The notes beneath the pieces are model-generated. The model ran no database searches. It was not told where the DNA came from and worked only from the letters and a program-made list of their open reading frames with translations. Shown piece after piece: positions 1-7,345 of a stretch of DNA of 8,782 nt (position 1 is its first letter; every line of letters begins with the position of its first letter). Made by a program: the position numbers and the translations under genes. Origin of the DNA: Bacteroidetes bacterium SW_11_45_7 (GTDB lineage Bacteria > Bacteroidota > Bacteroidia > Chitinophagales > SW-11-45-7). Location: assembly GCA_003022985.1 (NCBI GenBank), contig PXTV01000163.1:1-8782 (forward strand). The letters are read 5' to 3'.

Positions 1-807
1 GATGTCTTCGATCGTATTCGCTTCGGAAAGGGTAGCGCCTGTACAGGTCATGTCACCTATTGTGCGGAAGCGCACGGTCATTTCCTTAGGCACTTCTTCT
101 TCTTTAAGATTGATATAGTCGGAATGAGCGAGAATGATGCCATCGCGCTCAATGCATTGGCGTTGATGGGAGAAATACAAGGAGGGAAGTTGTACTTCTT
201 CCATCATCAGATACTGCCAAATATCGAGCTCGGTCCAGTTGCTCAATGGGAACACGCGGAAGTGTTCGCCCATTTCGCGGCGCGTATTGAATAAACTCCA
301 CAACTCCGGGCGCTGGTTTTTGGGATCCCACTGGCCAAATTCATCACGGTGGGAGAAAAAGCGCTCTTTGGCGCGGGCTTTTTCCTCGTCTCTTCTGGCA
401 CCTCCCAAAGCAGCGTCAAAGCCATGTTCTTCAAGCGTATCGAGCAGGGTAGTTGTTTGCAGTGAATTTCTGCTTGCATGAACACCTTTTTCTTCTTTCA
501 CGCGCCCTTTATCGATCGATTCCTGAACAGACCCCACGATCAGCTTGATTCCCAGCTTATCGATGAGGTTATCGCGGAATTCGATCGTTTCGGGAAAGTT
601 GTGGCCGGTATCAATGTGCATCAAAGGCATGGGAATCCTGGCCGGATAAAAGGCTTTCCTTGCCAGATGCGTCATCACCAATGAATCCTTACCACCCGAA
701 AACATGAGGACGGGCTTTTCGAATTGAGCCGCGACTTCCCGGATCACGTAAATCGATTCCGATTCCAGCTCGCGCAGGTGGTTTAAATTGTAATCGATCA
801 TCTCCAT
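1..807 (-). CDS. cysD: Sulfate adenylyltransferase subunit 2 (ATP sulfurylase small subunit), C-terminus cut by window edge
   Basis: The enzyme forms adenosine 5'-phosphosulfate (APS) from ATP and sulfate in the cytoplasm, with the GTPase subunit CysN driving the reaction. I translated the frame by hand from ATG at 807 to base 1 and found 269 codons without a stop. The family is usually about 300 residues, so roughly the last 30 lie outside the window. The PP-loop SGGKDS is at residues 37-42. The family signature GGARRDEEKARAKERFFS is at about 135-152, and the conserved WTELDIWQY and TCTGAT segments follow. The start chosen is the ATG at 807, read MEMIDYNLNHLRELESES. An ATG at 818 hits a stop after three codons. 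It lies 161 bp downstream of cysC on the same strand, which fits a sulfate-activation operon; cysN is expected next, beyond the edge. The identification rests on motifs along the whole length and is very secure. Confidence 0.96.
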   Translation of the reverse strand, partial: MEMIDYNLNHLRELESESIYVIREVAAQFEKPVLMFSGGKDSLVMTHLARKAFYPARIPMPLMHIDTGHNFPETIEFRDNLIDKLGIKLIVGSVQESIDKGRVKEEKGVHASRNSLQTTTLLDTLEEHGFDAALGGARRDEEKARAKERFFSHRDEFGQWDPKNQRPELWSLFNTRREMGEHFRVFPLSNWTELDIWQYLMMEEVQLPSLYFSHQRQCIERDGIILAHSDYINLKEEEVPKEMTVRFRTIGDMTCTGATLSEANTIEDI

Positions 808-932
808 CAATCTTTCATTCTATATTTTCAATTTGCTACGAAATCAAGTGAAAGGGATTCATTCCTCTCAATCAAGTCACAAAATTCGAATTTTTCTCTT
901 TATTGCACACATTTTTGAGTTTGCCACCAAGA

Positions 933-959
933 CACTCCCGATGATTTCCATCGGGAGTG
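933..959 (-). terminator. Perfect 11-bp hairpin just after cysC
   Basis: CACTCCCGATG (933-943) and CATCGGGAGTG (949-959) are exact reverse complements with a 5-nt loop. The hairpin begins 9 nt after the cysC stop on the minus strand. No U-rich tract follows it in the cysC direction, so it is not a textbook intrinsic terminator. It could be a partial terminator, a 3'-end stabiliser or an attenuator that sets the cysC:cysD ratio. The structure is certain; the function is inferred. Confidence 0.55.
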
Positions 960-968
960 GCGATATAA

Positions 969-1589
969 CTAATGGCTTTGTGGCTCAAACGCCACTTTCT
1001 CTAACGTAAACGTTAGCACCTTTTCCAATGATTCCTCGAGCGATAACTGATGGGTATCTACTTGTAATGCGGGATTCTCGGGCGCTTCGAATGGCGCATC
1101 AATGCCGGTAAAGTTTTTGATCTCTCCGCTTCGCGCTTTTTGATAAAGCCCTTTGACGTCCCGTTCTTCGCAAACCTCCAGCGGGCAATTCACAAAAATC
1201 TCAAAGAAATCATCCTCACCGATGATCTGCCTGGCCTGGTCCCGCATGGCAATGGATGGGCTCACAAAGCAGTTGATGGTAATCACGCCACAGTTCAGAA
1301 AAAGCTTTGATACTTCAGCGATCCTGCGAATATTTTCAGTCCGGTCCTCTTCCGAAAACCCGAGATTGTTGTTGATGCCGGTTCGTACATTATCCCCGTC
1401 CAGAATTTGAGGGAAATAGCCCTGCTGATAAAGATTTTGCTCCAATCCTTTGGCAATTGTACTTTTCCCGGAACCCGAAAGGCCGGTAAACCAAAAGACG
1501 CGGGCTCTCTGCTTCAGCAGTTTCTCTTTGTCAGCCCTGGCCAAGAGCTGATCAAAAATGGGGTGAATGTGCGTGTCTTGCTGGCTCAT
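969..1589 (-). CDS. cysC: Adenylyl-sulfate kinase (APS kinase)
   Basis: It phosphorylates the 3'-OH of APS with ATP to give PAPS, the second step of sulfate activation. With the start at 1589 (MSQQDTHIHP) the protein has 206 residues, close to the usual 200. The frame stays open to an upstream ATG at 1652 (227 residues), but those extra 21 residues do not resemble the family, so I prefer 1589. The Walker A motif GLSGSGKST is at 36-44, and the APS-binding DGDNVR at 64-69. The FVSP segment at 108-111 carries the serine of the family signature. The conserved KGLYQKARSGEIKNFTGID stretch is at about 146-164. No clear SD sequence precedes either start. The gene lies between a VanZ-like gene 129 bp upstream and cysD downstream on the same strand. 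Identity is secure; the start is less so. Confidence 0.95.
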   Translation of the reverse strand: MSQQDTHIHPIFDQLLARADKEKLLKQRARVFWFTGLSGSGKSTIAKGLEQNLYQQGYFPQILDGDNVRTGINNNLGFSEEDRTENIRRIAEVSKLFLNCGVITINCFVSPSIAMRDQARQIIGEDDFFEIFVNCPLEVCEERDVKGLYQKARSGEIKNFTGIDAPFEAPENPALQVDTHQLSLEESLEKVLTFTLEKVAFEPQSH

Positions 1590-1718
1590 AATGACTTGCA
1601 AAGGTAAGCCCAATTTCATTAAAAGAACAGAGGCAATCTTCTCGTCTGCCAATAAACAGAAATAGGTGTCAATTCCTTTGAGTCAATCAATGGTAGTACA
1701 GTAAACTTATGCCACCGA

Positions 1719-2588
1719 TCAAGTCTTTTCTTCCACCGTATCTATCAGCATGTAAAATAAGCACACGATGCTGTTTACAATCGTGCCTTCAACAGGAGGC
1801 ATTACATGGTAAATGGAGCCATGTGTAGGATGCTCTTGCCAGAACTGACGAGGATTGTCAAGTTGGCTAAACACGAACCAAGTGTTGTCGCATGTGGCAA
1901 ATGCAAACCTGGCAAAGTGGCAAGTGCTTAACCCAATAGCTGTAAGCAAGATCATACCTGCCAAAAGATACAGTTCGCTCCGCTGCCAAAAGGGTCCCGG
2001 CTGATTTTCTGTATTAACTCCGCCAATCCACATCCCACACAACAAAAGCGCACTTCCCAGAACGTCCATCAGGATATCGTTGAAATCAAAATAGATGATG
2101 TTCTCAGGGAAAAGAATCATGTATTGATACCACTCATCGAGGATCATGACGGGGAGCCCCATGATGATGGCCGCGCCAAAGCGTCTGGTAAAAGGATACA
2201 ACAAGAAGGCAAGGCCTGCAAATTGGAGCGAATGGATGATCTCGATGTTCAGCTCGAACAGGAACTGGTAGTGGATCAACATCAAGGTCATAGTAATAAA
2301 GAAGTATATCAATTTGCTCGTCCGCAGGAAAGGATGTCTCTGAACTTGCCAAACAAGGAACCCGATAAAAGCTAACCCCAGGACAATACTAACAGAGCCC
2401 ACTATAAGATTGTAAAGCGGCCTGCCAAGGGCCAACATGATGTCCACCGATAGCTTAACAAATGTGCCGTGAAGAAAAAGCAGAAAACCTGTATAAAGAA
2501 GGACAAGCCCTGCATTGATCAGCCGGTGTTGCTCGAGCCAATCGATGATCCGGTTAAGCAGATCGTTTTTTGTAGGCGTTTGAAGCAT
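1719..2588 (-). CDS. VanZ-like multi-pass membrane protein
   Basis: The 289-residue protein is strongly hydrophobic, with about six or seven predicted membrane spans (roughly residues 24-44, 58-82, 93-113, 119-149, 171-190, 205-222 and 269-285). The middle carries a pattern I associate with the VanZ-like family: IEIIHSLQ at about 115-122, DEWYQY at 151-156 and FNDILMDVLG at 169-178, that is, acidic residues and a glutamine spaced along membrane helices. VanZ itself gives low-level teicoplanin resistance, but most relatives have no known function and I do not assign one. About 110 residues follow the VanZ-like core and match nothing I recognise. It lies 86 bp downstream of the broken aminotransferase and 129 bp upstream of cysC on the same strand, so co-transcription is possible, but nothing links it to sulfur metabolism. 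An alternative is a generic DUF membrane protein. Confidence 0.7.
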   Translation of the reverse strand: MLQTPTKNDLLNRIIDWLEQHRLINAGLVLLYTGFLLFLHGTFVKLSVDIMLALGRPLYNLIVGSVSIVLGLAFIGFLVWQVQRHPFLRTSKLIYFFITMTLMLIHYQFLFELNIEIIHSLQFAGLAFLLYPFTRRFGAAIIMGLPVMILDEWYQYMILFPENIIYFDFNDILMDVLGSALLLCGMWIGGVNTENQPGPFWQRSELYLLAGMILLTAIGLSTCHFARFAFATCDNTWFVFSQLDNPRQFWQEHPTHGSIYHVMPPVEGTIVNSIVCLFYMLIDTVEEKT

Positions 2589-2674
2589 AGCAGTAACAAA
2601 CTAAGTGATGGCGGCTGTGATACAGTATTTATGACCAAGTACCGATTTAGGCACCAATCTTTTGTCTTTATTCT

Positions 2675-3809
2675 TCAATGGCTCATTTTCCGAATCCCTT
2701 CTACCAACCGATCCAGCTCATCTGTTGTATTGTAAATATGCGGACTGATGCGAATGCCTTGCACATCTTCCCAGTCGATTTGCCCGGTTCTCACCTTTTG
2801 TCTTGAGTGAAGATGTTGTTGAAGAGCTTCCGGTGACTGGCCGTCAATGGCAATGGTGGCCATACCACAGCTATAATCGGGATCGTGAAATTTCAAACTT
2901 CCGAATGTCATCACTCTTAGGATCATAGGATGATAGCAAGGGCCAAAGCTTAGCGATCTTATCGTTTTTAACAGCCAACATACCTGTACCAAAGGGAGCA
3001 CACATCCATTTATGCAATGACGCAGCGTAATAATCGCATCCAATAGCTGCAAAGGAATGGGCAAAGTGGCCCAAAGCATGGGCTGCATCCACAATCACTT
3101 CGCAGCCCTTTTCATGAGCCATTTCCGTGATCTTCTTAGCGGGTAATATCTGCCCTGTCCAGTTGATCATGTGCGTAATGTGGACCACCTTCGTCCTCGC
3201 AGTGATGGCATTGGCGAACTTTTGGACAATCGCTTCCTCATCCTCTACCAGCATTTGTAGTGCGACTGGATTCAATTTGATGCCGTCCCGTTTTTGCCGC
3301 TGGCGCCATGCATTGAGCATATAAGGGTAATCGTAGTTACTGACTACCACCTCATCCCCCCGCTCCAAAGGCAAACCAAAAATGATGGTGTTAAGGCCCT
3401 CCGTGGCATTCCGGTTGATAGCAACTTCCTCAGGGTTACTACCGATCTCCTCCGCCAAAGAGGCTCTTAGCGCATCCCTTTGCTCTTCCAGCTTCATCTG
3501 GTAGTAATAGCTGGGCTGCCTATTGGCCTGCCGATAGTTCTCGATCAGCGCATTCTGCACGGGCTTGGGTTGCGGGCTTACAGCTCCATTATTAAGATTG
3601 ATCAGCTGATCATCTTGAGAGAACTGCTTACGAATGGTTTGCCAAAACTGTTCGTCTTGAGCTATCTCGGGTGGCTTGTAAGACCGAACCCTTTGCCATT
3701 CAGCCACTTGTTCAGCAGCCTCTACGGGCTCCAGCCAATCGATAAACGATAGCCCGGCTATCCCCCACCCTGATTGTTTCAAGAATTGCTTCCGATCGAT
3801 TTTTCGCAT
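2675..3809 (-). pseudogene. Class V PLP-dependent aminotransferase (isopenicillin-N-epimerase-like), internal deletion and frameshift
   Basis: From ATG at 3809 the frame runs 312 codons to a stop at 2871. The C-terminal part continues in another frame from about 2890 to the stop at 2675. The N-terminal part shows NRNATEGLN (132-140), DAAHALGH (241-248) with the cofactor-binding Asp241, and SLHKW with the Schiff-base Lys267. The second frame encodes DYSCGMATIAIDG and GIRISPHIYNTTDELDRLVE, the normal end of this family. Between DDIRKFE and the DPDYSCG region the family normally has about 50-60 residues (helices before the small domain), which are absent here; the two frames meet at about 2888-2902. 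The junction carries AAGTTT next to AAATTT in coding direction, consistent with a microhomology deletion. The N-terminus (DRKQFLK followed by a hydrophobic stretch at 12-22) resembles a Tat leader with RK in place of RR, so the intact protein may be exported. Substrate unknown. As written, the product lacks the C-terminal domain. The cause may be true decay or an assembly error. Confidence 0.85.
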
Positions 3810-4219
3810 AACCCGATCAATTTACAATGGCATGGGGAGTTTTGCAATCCCGATCTATCCAACACATCCTTCGGCATCAAAAATCAATAGCATTCTTGCT
3901 GATAGCTATCGTGAACAGCAATCCATTTCTCATGCTTTCTGGAAACTCAAACCGGTCGGACGGCTGAACTTGAATATTTTGGGATCAACGTACCTAAGTA
4001 TACCTGTCGCCTCTTGCCTGAGGCGGGATTGGTTCAACCCGTCAGGTCTTTGATATACGCTATAGGTACGCATTTTTGCGATGAACCATATTTTGATTAT
4101 TGGTTCGGCACATTGGAAAAAGCCGTCCAACCGGTAGTTTTATTGGAGATGGAACCCCTTAACGCCTTGTTCTAAAAATCGTATCATCAAAGATAAGCTT
4201 GGCGGCTGCTTTTTTATCA
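3810..4219. other. Divergent intergenic region without a supported gene
   Basis: This stretch separates the leftward aminotransferase from the rightward tetR gene. Short frames exist on both strands (for example 3832-4053 plus and 3930-4130 minus), but they have no recognisable domain and overlap palindromic sequence, so I do not call them. The main content is the nested inverted repeat at 3951-4135. I found no convincing promoter for the aminotransferase. Confidence 0.6.
3951..4135. repeat. Nested imperfect palindrome, about 185 bp, MITE- or REP-like
   Basis: Outer arms ACCGGTCGGACGGCT (3951-3965) and AGCCGTCCAACCGGT (4121-4135) are inverted repeats matching at 14 of 15 positions. Inside them, CGTACCTA (3989-3996) pairs exactly with TAGGTACG (4063-4070), and TATA and ACCTG (3999-4006) with CAGGT and TATA (4043-4057). 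CGCCTC (4008-4013) forms a hairpin with GAGGCG (4020-4025) over a 6-nt loop, and a small GGTT-C-AACC arm follows at 4031-4039. The sequence between divergent genes cannot be a shared terminator. The layout suggests a small non-autonomous repeat element or a structured RNA or DNA site. I see no target-site duplication. Copy number elsewhere in the genome is unknown. Confidence 0.6.
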
Positions 4220-4240
4220 AACAAACGTTTGGTAAATTTG
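4210..4240 (+). promoter_or_regulatory. Promoter of the tetR gene
   Basis: TAAATTTG at 4233-4240 fits the Bacteroidota -7 consensus TAnnTTTG exactly. A T-run at about 4210-4215 sits where a weak -33 box would be, 19 or so bases upstream. Transcription would begin near 4246, only about a dozen bases before the ATG at 4258, placing the SD sequence right at the 5' end. The operator at 4220-4236 fills the spacer and overlaps the -7 box, so a bound repressor would block the polymerase. Inferred from consensus only. Confidence 0.6.
4220..4236. promoter_or_regulatory. Putative TetR operator, copy 1
   Basis: AACAAACGTTTGGTAAA contains the perfect 10-bp palindrome CAAACGTTTG (4222-4231). The same 17 bases recur exactly at 4896-4912 before the dehydrogenase gene. 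A palindrome duplicated in front of the regulator and the adjacent operon is the standard sign of a TetR-family binding site. Binding by this TetR is inferred. Confidence 0.8.
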
Positions 4241-4257
4241 TGAAACAGGAGGTGCCT

Positions 4258-4815
4258 ATGCCCACGCAAAAGATCAGCAGGGAATTCATTATTAATCAGG
4301 CCATTAAAATCTTCAAAAGGAAGAGTTATCACAATACAACAATGGCCGATATAGCTGACGCATGTGGCGTATTGAAGGGCAGTATCTACCACTATTTTCA
4401 GAGTAAAGAAGTGCTGATGAAAGCCGTCATTGAGCACGTGCATCAATACTTCAAGGACAATGTGTTCATTCATGCACAAAACGGCAAACTTGGGGCCAGC
4501 CAAAAGATGGAGCAATTAGTCGACATGGCTGAAAACCTGTTTTTCGGGCCTGAAGGAGGTGACATCCTGGGAAATGTGGGCATTGAAACAGCCCATGTCA
4601 TACCGGAATTCAGGGAACCGATCCGCCAGTTTTTTACCGATTACATGAGCGCTTTGGAAACGATTTTCAAAGAAAAATACCCCGGGGAAATGGCTAAGGA
4701 ACTGGCTGTGCAATCGATTTCAGAGGTGGAAGGCGCCCTCATGTTAAGCCGTATATTTGGTGACAGGCAGTACTTTATCGATGCCAACAGGCGGTTGATC
4801 GAGAAATTGAATTAA
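4258..4815 (+). CDS. TetR/AcrR-family transcriptional regulator, likely fatty-acid degradation repressor
   Basis: A 185-residue protein, typical of the family. The N-terminal DNA-binding domain spans about residues 8-48: FIINQAIKIFKRKSYHNTTM, then ADIADACGVLKGSIYHYFQSK, with the recognition helix near GVLKGSIYHYF and the usual YHYFxSKEVL end. The C-terminal ligand-binding part is helical and too divergent to name a ligand. I chose ATG at 4258 because AGGAGG (4247-4252) lies five bases before it. An upstream GTG at 4240 is in frame but overlaps the predicted -7 box and has no SD. The gene precedes a beta-oxidation operon on the same strand, and identical operators sit in both promoters, so I infer an autorepressed FadR-type (TetR class) repressor that responds to an acyl-CoA or fatty acid. 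Family call secure; effector is inference. Confidence 0.9.
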   Translation: MPTQKISREFIINQAIKIFKRKSYHNTTMADIADACGVLKGSIYHYFQSKEVLMKAVIEHVHQYFKDNVFIHAQNGKLGASQKMEQLVDMAENLFFGPEGGDILGNVGIETAHVIPEFREPIRQFFTDYMSALETIFKEKYPGEMAKELAVQSISEVEGALMLSRIFGDRQYFIDANRRLIEKLN

Positions 4816-4824
4816 CATAAACTC

Positions 4825-4854
4825 CATCATGGGCATGTTCAGCCATTCATGATG
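4825..4854 (+). terminator. Possible hairpin after tetR
   Basis: CATCATG (4825-4831) pairs with CATGATG (4848-4854), and GGC (4832-4834) pairs with GCC (4842-4844) over an ATGTTCA loop, leaving ATT bulged. It starts 9 nt after the tetR stop. No U-tract follows, so termination is uncertain. Confidence 0.3.
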
Positions 4855-4895
4855 ATTGAGAAACGATAACAAAAGAAATAGCAACATTTATTTTG

Positions 4896-4912
4896 AACAA
4901 ACGTTTGGTAAA
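4896..4912. promoter_or_regulatory. Putative TetR operator, copy 2
   Basis: These 17 bases are identical to 4220-4236, with the palindrome CAAACGTTTG at 4898-4907. The site overlaps the TTTG of the likely -33 box of the beta-oxidation operon, which would place a bound repressor on the core promoter. Confidence 0.8.
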
Positions 4913-4934
4913 AAGTCATTCTTCTTTATATTTG
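4904..4934 (+). promoter_or_regulatory. Promoter of the beta-oxidation operon
   Basis: TTTG (4904-4907), a 19-bp spacer and TATATTTG (4927-4934) match the Bacteroidota -33/-7 promoter type very well. Transcription should start near 4940, giving a leader of about 75 nt before the ATG at 5014. The -33 box is part of the operator palindrome. Confidence 0.7.
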
Positions 4935-5013
4935 TTACATACATTCAAATCATTCACTTCGATAGAATAGAAACAATCAATTCTTCACCCCGAATTCATA
5001 AAAAACTGAGACT

Positions 5014-7345
5014 ATGGAAACCGTAGCTGAACCCATAACAACCCAACAAACCATCACTGCTAACAAACGGAAAATCAAAAAAGTGGCGGTTCTCGGCTCT
5101 GGCGTGATGGGCTCGCGCATAGCCTGCCATTTTGCCAACATCGGTGTTGAAGTGTTCCTATTGGATATTGTGCCCAAAGAGCTTACGGAAAAAGAAGAAG
5201 CACAAGGGCTCACGCTGGAAGATAAGAGCGTGCGCAACCGCATTGTCAACGATGCCCTTCAAAAAGCGCTTAAAGACAATCCATCTCCTATTTACGACAA
5301 AAAACTCGCTAGCCGCATTCAAACGGGCAACTTCACTGACGATATGAGCAAGATTGGCGATGCGGATTGGGTTCTGGAAGCGATCGTTGAGAACGAGGAT
5401 ATCAAGAAAAAAGTATTTGGTGATGTTGAAGAGCGCAGGAAAGAGGGCGCCATCGTTTCCACGAATACCTCAAGTATTCCCATCCACAAGTTATTGGAAG
5501 GTCGCAGTGAGGATTTCCAAAAGCATTTTCTCGGTACTCACTTTTTCAATCCCCCTCGTTACCTCCGCCTTCTGGAAATAATTCCCACCGAAAAGACCGA
5601 TCCGGAAGTAGTGAACTTCCTCAGTGATTACGGCACCACTTTCCTGGGCAAAGCAAGTGTTACCTGTAAAGATACAACAGCGTTTATCGCCAACCGCATA
5701 GGCGTTTTCGGTATTATGTACATCTTCCACCTCATGGAAGAAATGGAAATGACCGTGGAAGAAATCGATGCTCTTACAGGCCCCGTTATCGGCCGGCCCA
5801 AATCAGCTACGTTCAGAACATGCGACCTGGTTGGTATTGATACGCTGGTGAATGTTGCCAACATTGTCTATGAAAACTCACCGGATGATGAAAAACGGGA
5901 TCTTTTCAAAATACCGGATTATGTGAATAAGCTCGTGGAAAACGGCTGGTTGGGAGATAAATCCGGTCAGGGTTTTTACAAGAAATCCCGCGATGAAGAG
6001 GGGAATCGCGTTATCCTGGCGCTGGACATCAATACGATGGACTACAAGGCCAAACAAAAAGTGAAGTTCGGTTCGGTTGAGAACGCCAAGAATGCCGATC
6101 AGCTCGAGGAGCAAATCAGGATTGTCCACAATGGCGAAGATAGGGGGGCCGAGTTTATGCGTAAGCTGACGTATGGATCACTGCAATACGTTTCGAATCG
6201 CGTGCCCGAGATCGCTGATGAGCTGTACAAAGTGGATGACGCCCTCAATGCCGGCTTTGGCTGGAAACTCGGCCCATTTGCCACCTGGGACGCTTTAGGC
6301 GTGAAAGAGACCGTCAAGAAAATGGAAGAATACGGCATGCAGCCTGCCCAGTGGGTTTACGACATGCTGGACAAAGGTTTTGACAGCTTCTTTAAAATAG
6401 AGGATGGCATCAAAAAGTACTACGACCTTGAAACCAAAGGTTATAAAGAGGTGCCCGGTCAAGAGGGCTTCATTATTCTTGAAAATTACAGAAAGAACAA
6501 GCCCGTCTGGCAAAACGAGGGCGCCACCCTTCACGACATAGGTGATGGCGTGCTGAACCTGGAGTTCCACACTAAAATGAATGCGATTGGCAGCGAAGTG
6601 CTTGAAGGGATCAACAAATCCATTGAAATTGCCGAGAATGGATATAATGGCCTTGTGATCAGTAATGAAGGCGATAACTTCTCCGTAGGCGCCAACGTGG
6701 GCATGATGTTCATGCTGGCTGTTGAGCAGGAATTCGATGAGCTGGAATTTGCTGTAAGGAGGTTCCAGGATTCGATGATGCGCATCCGGTACTCGGCCGT
6801 GCCGGTAGTGGTTGCGCCCCACTCCATGACGTTGGGCGGTGGATGTGAAACGACCATGCATTCTGACATGGCAACACCGGCTGCTGAAACCTATATCGGT
6901 CTTGTAGAAGTTGGTACCGGCCTAATACCTGCTGGCGGTGGTACAAGGCATTAAAGTGCTGCGCGAAGGGCGCGATAAAGTGGTGATCAATCAATACAAG
7001 AAAATTTACGAAGGCAAGAAGGCAGTGCTCGATTTGGCCGATTCCGGTTACACGCAGCCCATCAAGCGCGATGATATCCTGGTGCTGGGCAGGACAGGTC
7101 TCGGAGGCTTATTAGCCGGCTCGTATTCCTTCAACCTGGGTAACTATGCAACTGATCACGATCGCCTGATTGCTGACAAACTGGCCTATGTGATGTGTGG
7201 CGGTGATCTATCGGCACCTACGAAGGTTTCCGAACAGTATCTGCTCGATCTCGAGCGCGAAACATTCCTCTCCCTCTTAGGTGAGAAGAAAACACTTGAG
7301 CGCATTGAGAGCGTGTTGAATACAGGGAAGCCGAAGAGGAATTAG
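5014..7345 (+). pseudogene. Bifunctional 3-hydroxyacyl-CoA dehydrogenase/enoyl-CoA hydratase (FadN-type), broken near the end of the hydratase domain
   Basis: The protein should carry out the hydration and NAD-dependent oxidation steps of fatty-acid beta-oxidation. The first frame runs 646 codons from ATG 5014 to a stop at 6954; the C-terminal part continues in the next frame to 7345. Order of domains: Rossmann fold with GSGVMG (28-33), NTSS (151-154), GTHFFNPP (174-181) with catalytic His176, Glu188, ANRIG (226-230), then a second dehydrogenase C-terminal domain, then the hydratase domain from about 510. In the hydratase, FSVGANV (556-562), LGGGCET with Glu612 and LVEVG with Glu632 keep the active site. 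After GLIPAGGGT the expected segment of about 40-50 residues is missing. The sequence resumes out of frame at QGIKVLREGRDKVV, and then reads GYTQPI, YVMCGGDLS and LERIESVLNTGKPKRN, the normal C-terminus. No slippery site is present. Either a real lesion or an assembly collapse. Without a repair the product loses its last domain. Confidence 0.88.

Noticed and set aside
1590..1652. Longer APS kinase with 21 extra N-terminal residues
   Set aside because: The additional residues do not resemble the family, which normally begins near the MSQQDTHIHP-type segment at 1589.
1600..1718. A promoter for cysC (TATTTCTG or TAAGTTTA on the minus strand)
   Set aside because: Each candidate departs from TAnnTTTG and lacks a well-placed -33 box, so support is too weak.
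2589..2674. A promoter for the VanZ-like gene (TTAGTTTG on the minus strand)
   Set aside because: One mismatch in the -7 box, too close to the ATG, and no -33 box at the expected distance.
3930..4130. A 66-codon minus-strand frame in the divergent gap
   Set aside because: It lies almost wholly inside the palindromic element, has no start signal and no recognised domain.
4240..4257. GTG start for tetR giving six extra residues
   Set aside because: The GTG overlaps the last base of the predicted -7 box, so it would not be transcribed, and the ATG at 4258 has a well-placed AGGAGG.
6295..6869. Long antisense frames (188 and 112 codons) in the hydratase region
   Set aside because: They are shadows of a strongly conserved coding region on the plus strand and show no domain of their own.
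6930..6960. Programmed ribosomal frameshift in the dehydrogenase/hydratase gene
   Set aside because: There is no slippery heptamer at the join, and family residues are missing there, which a frameshift would not explain.
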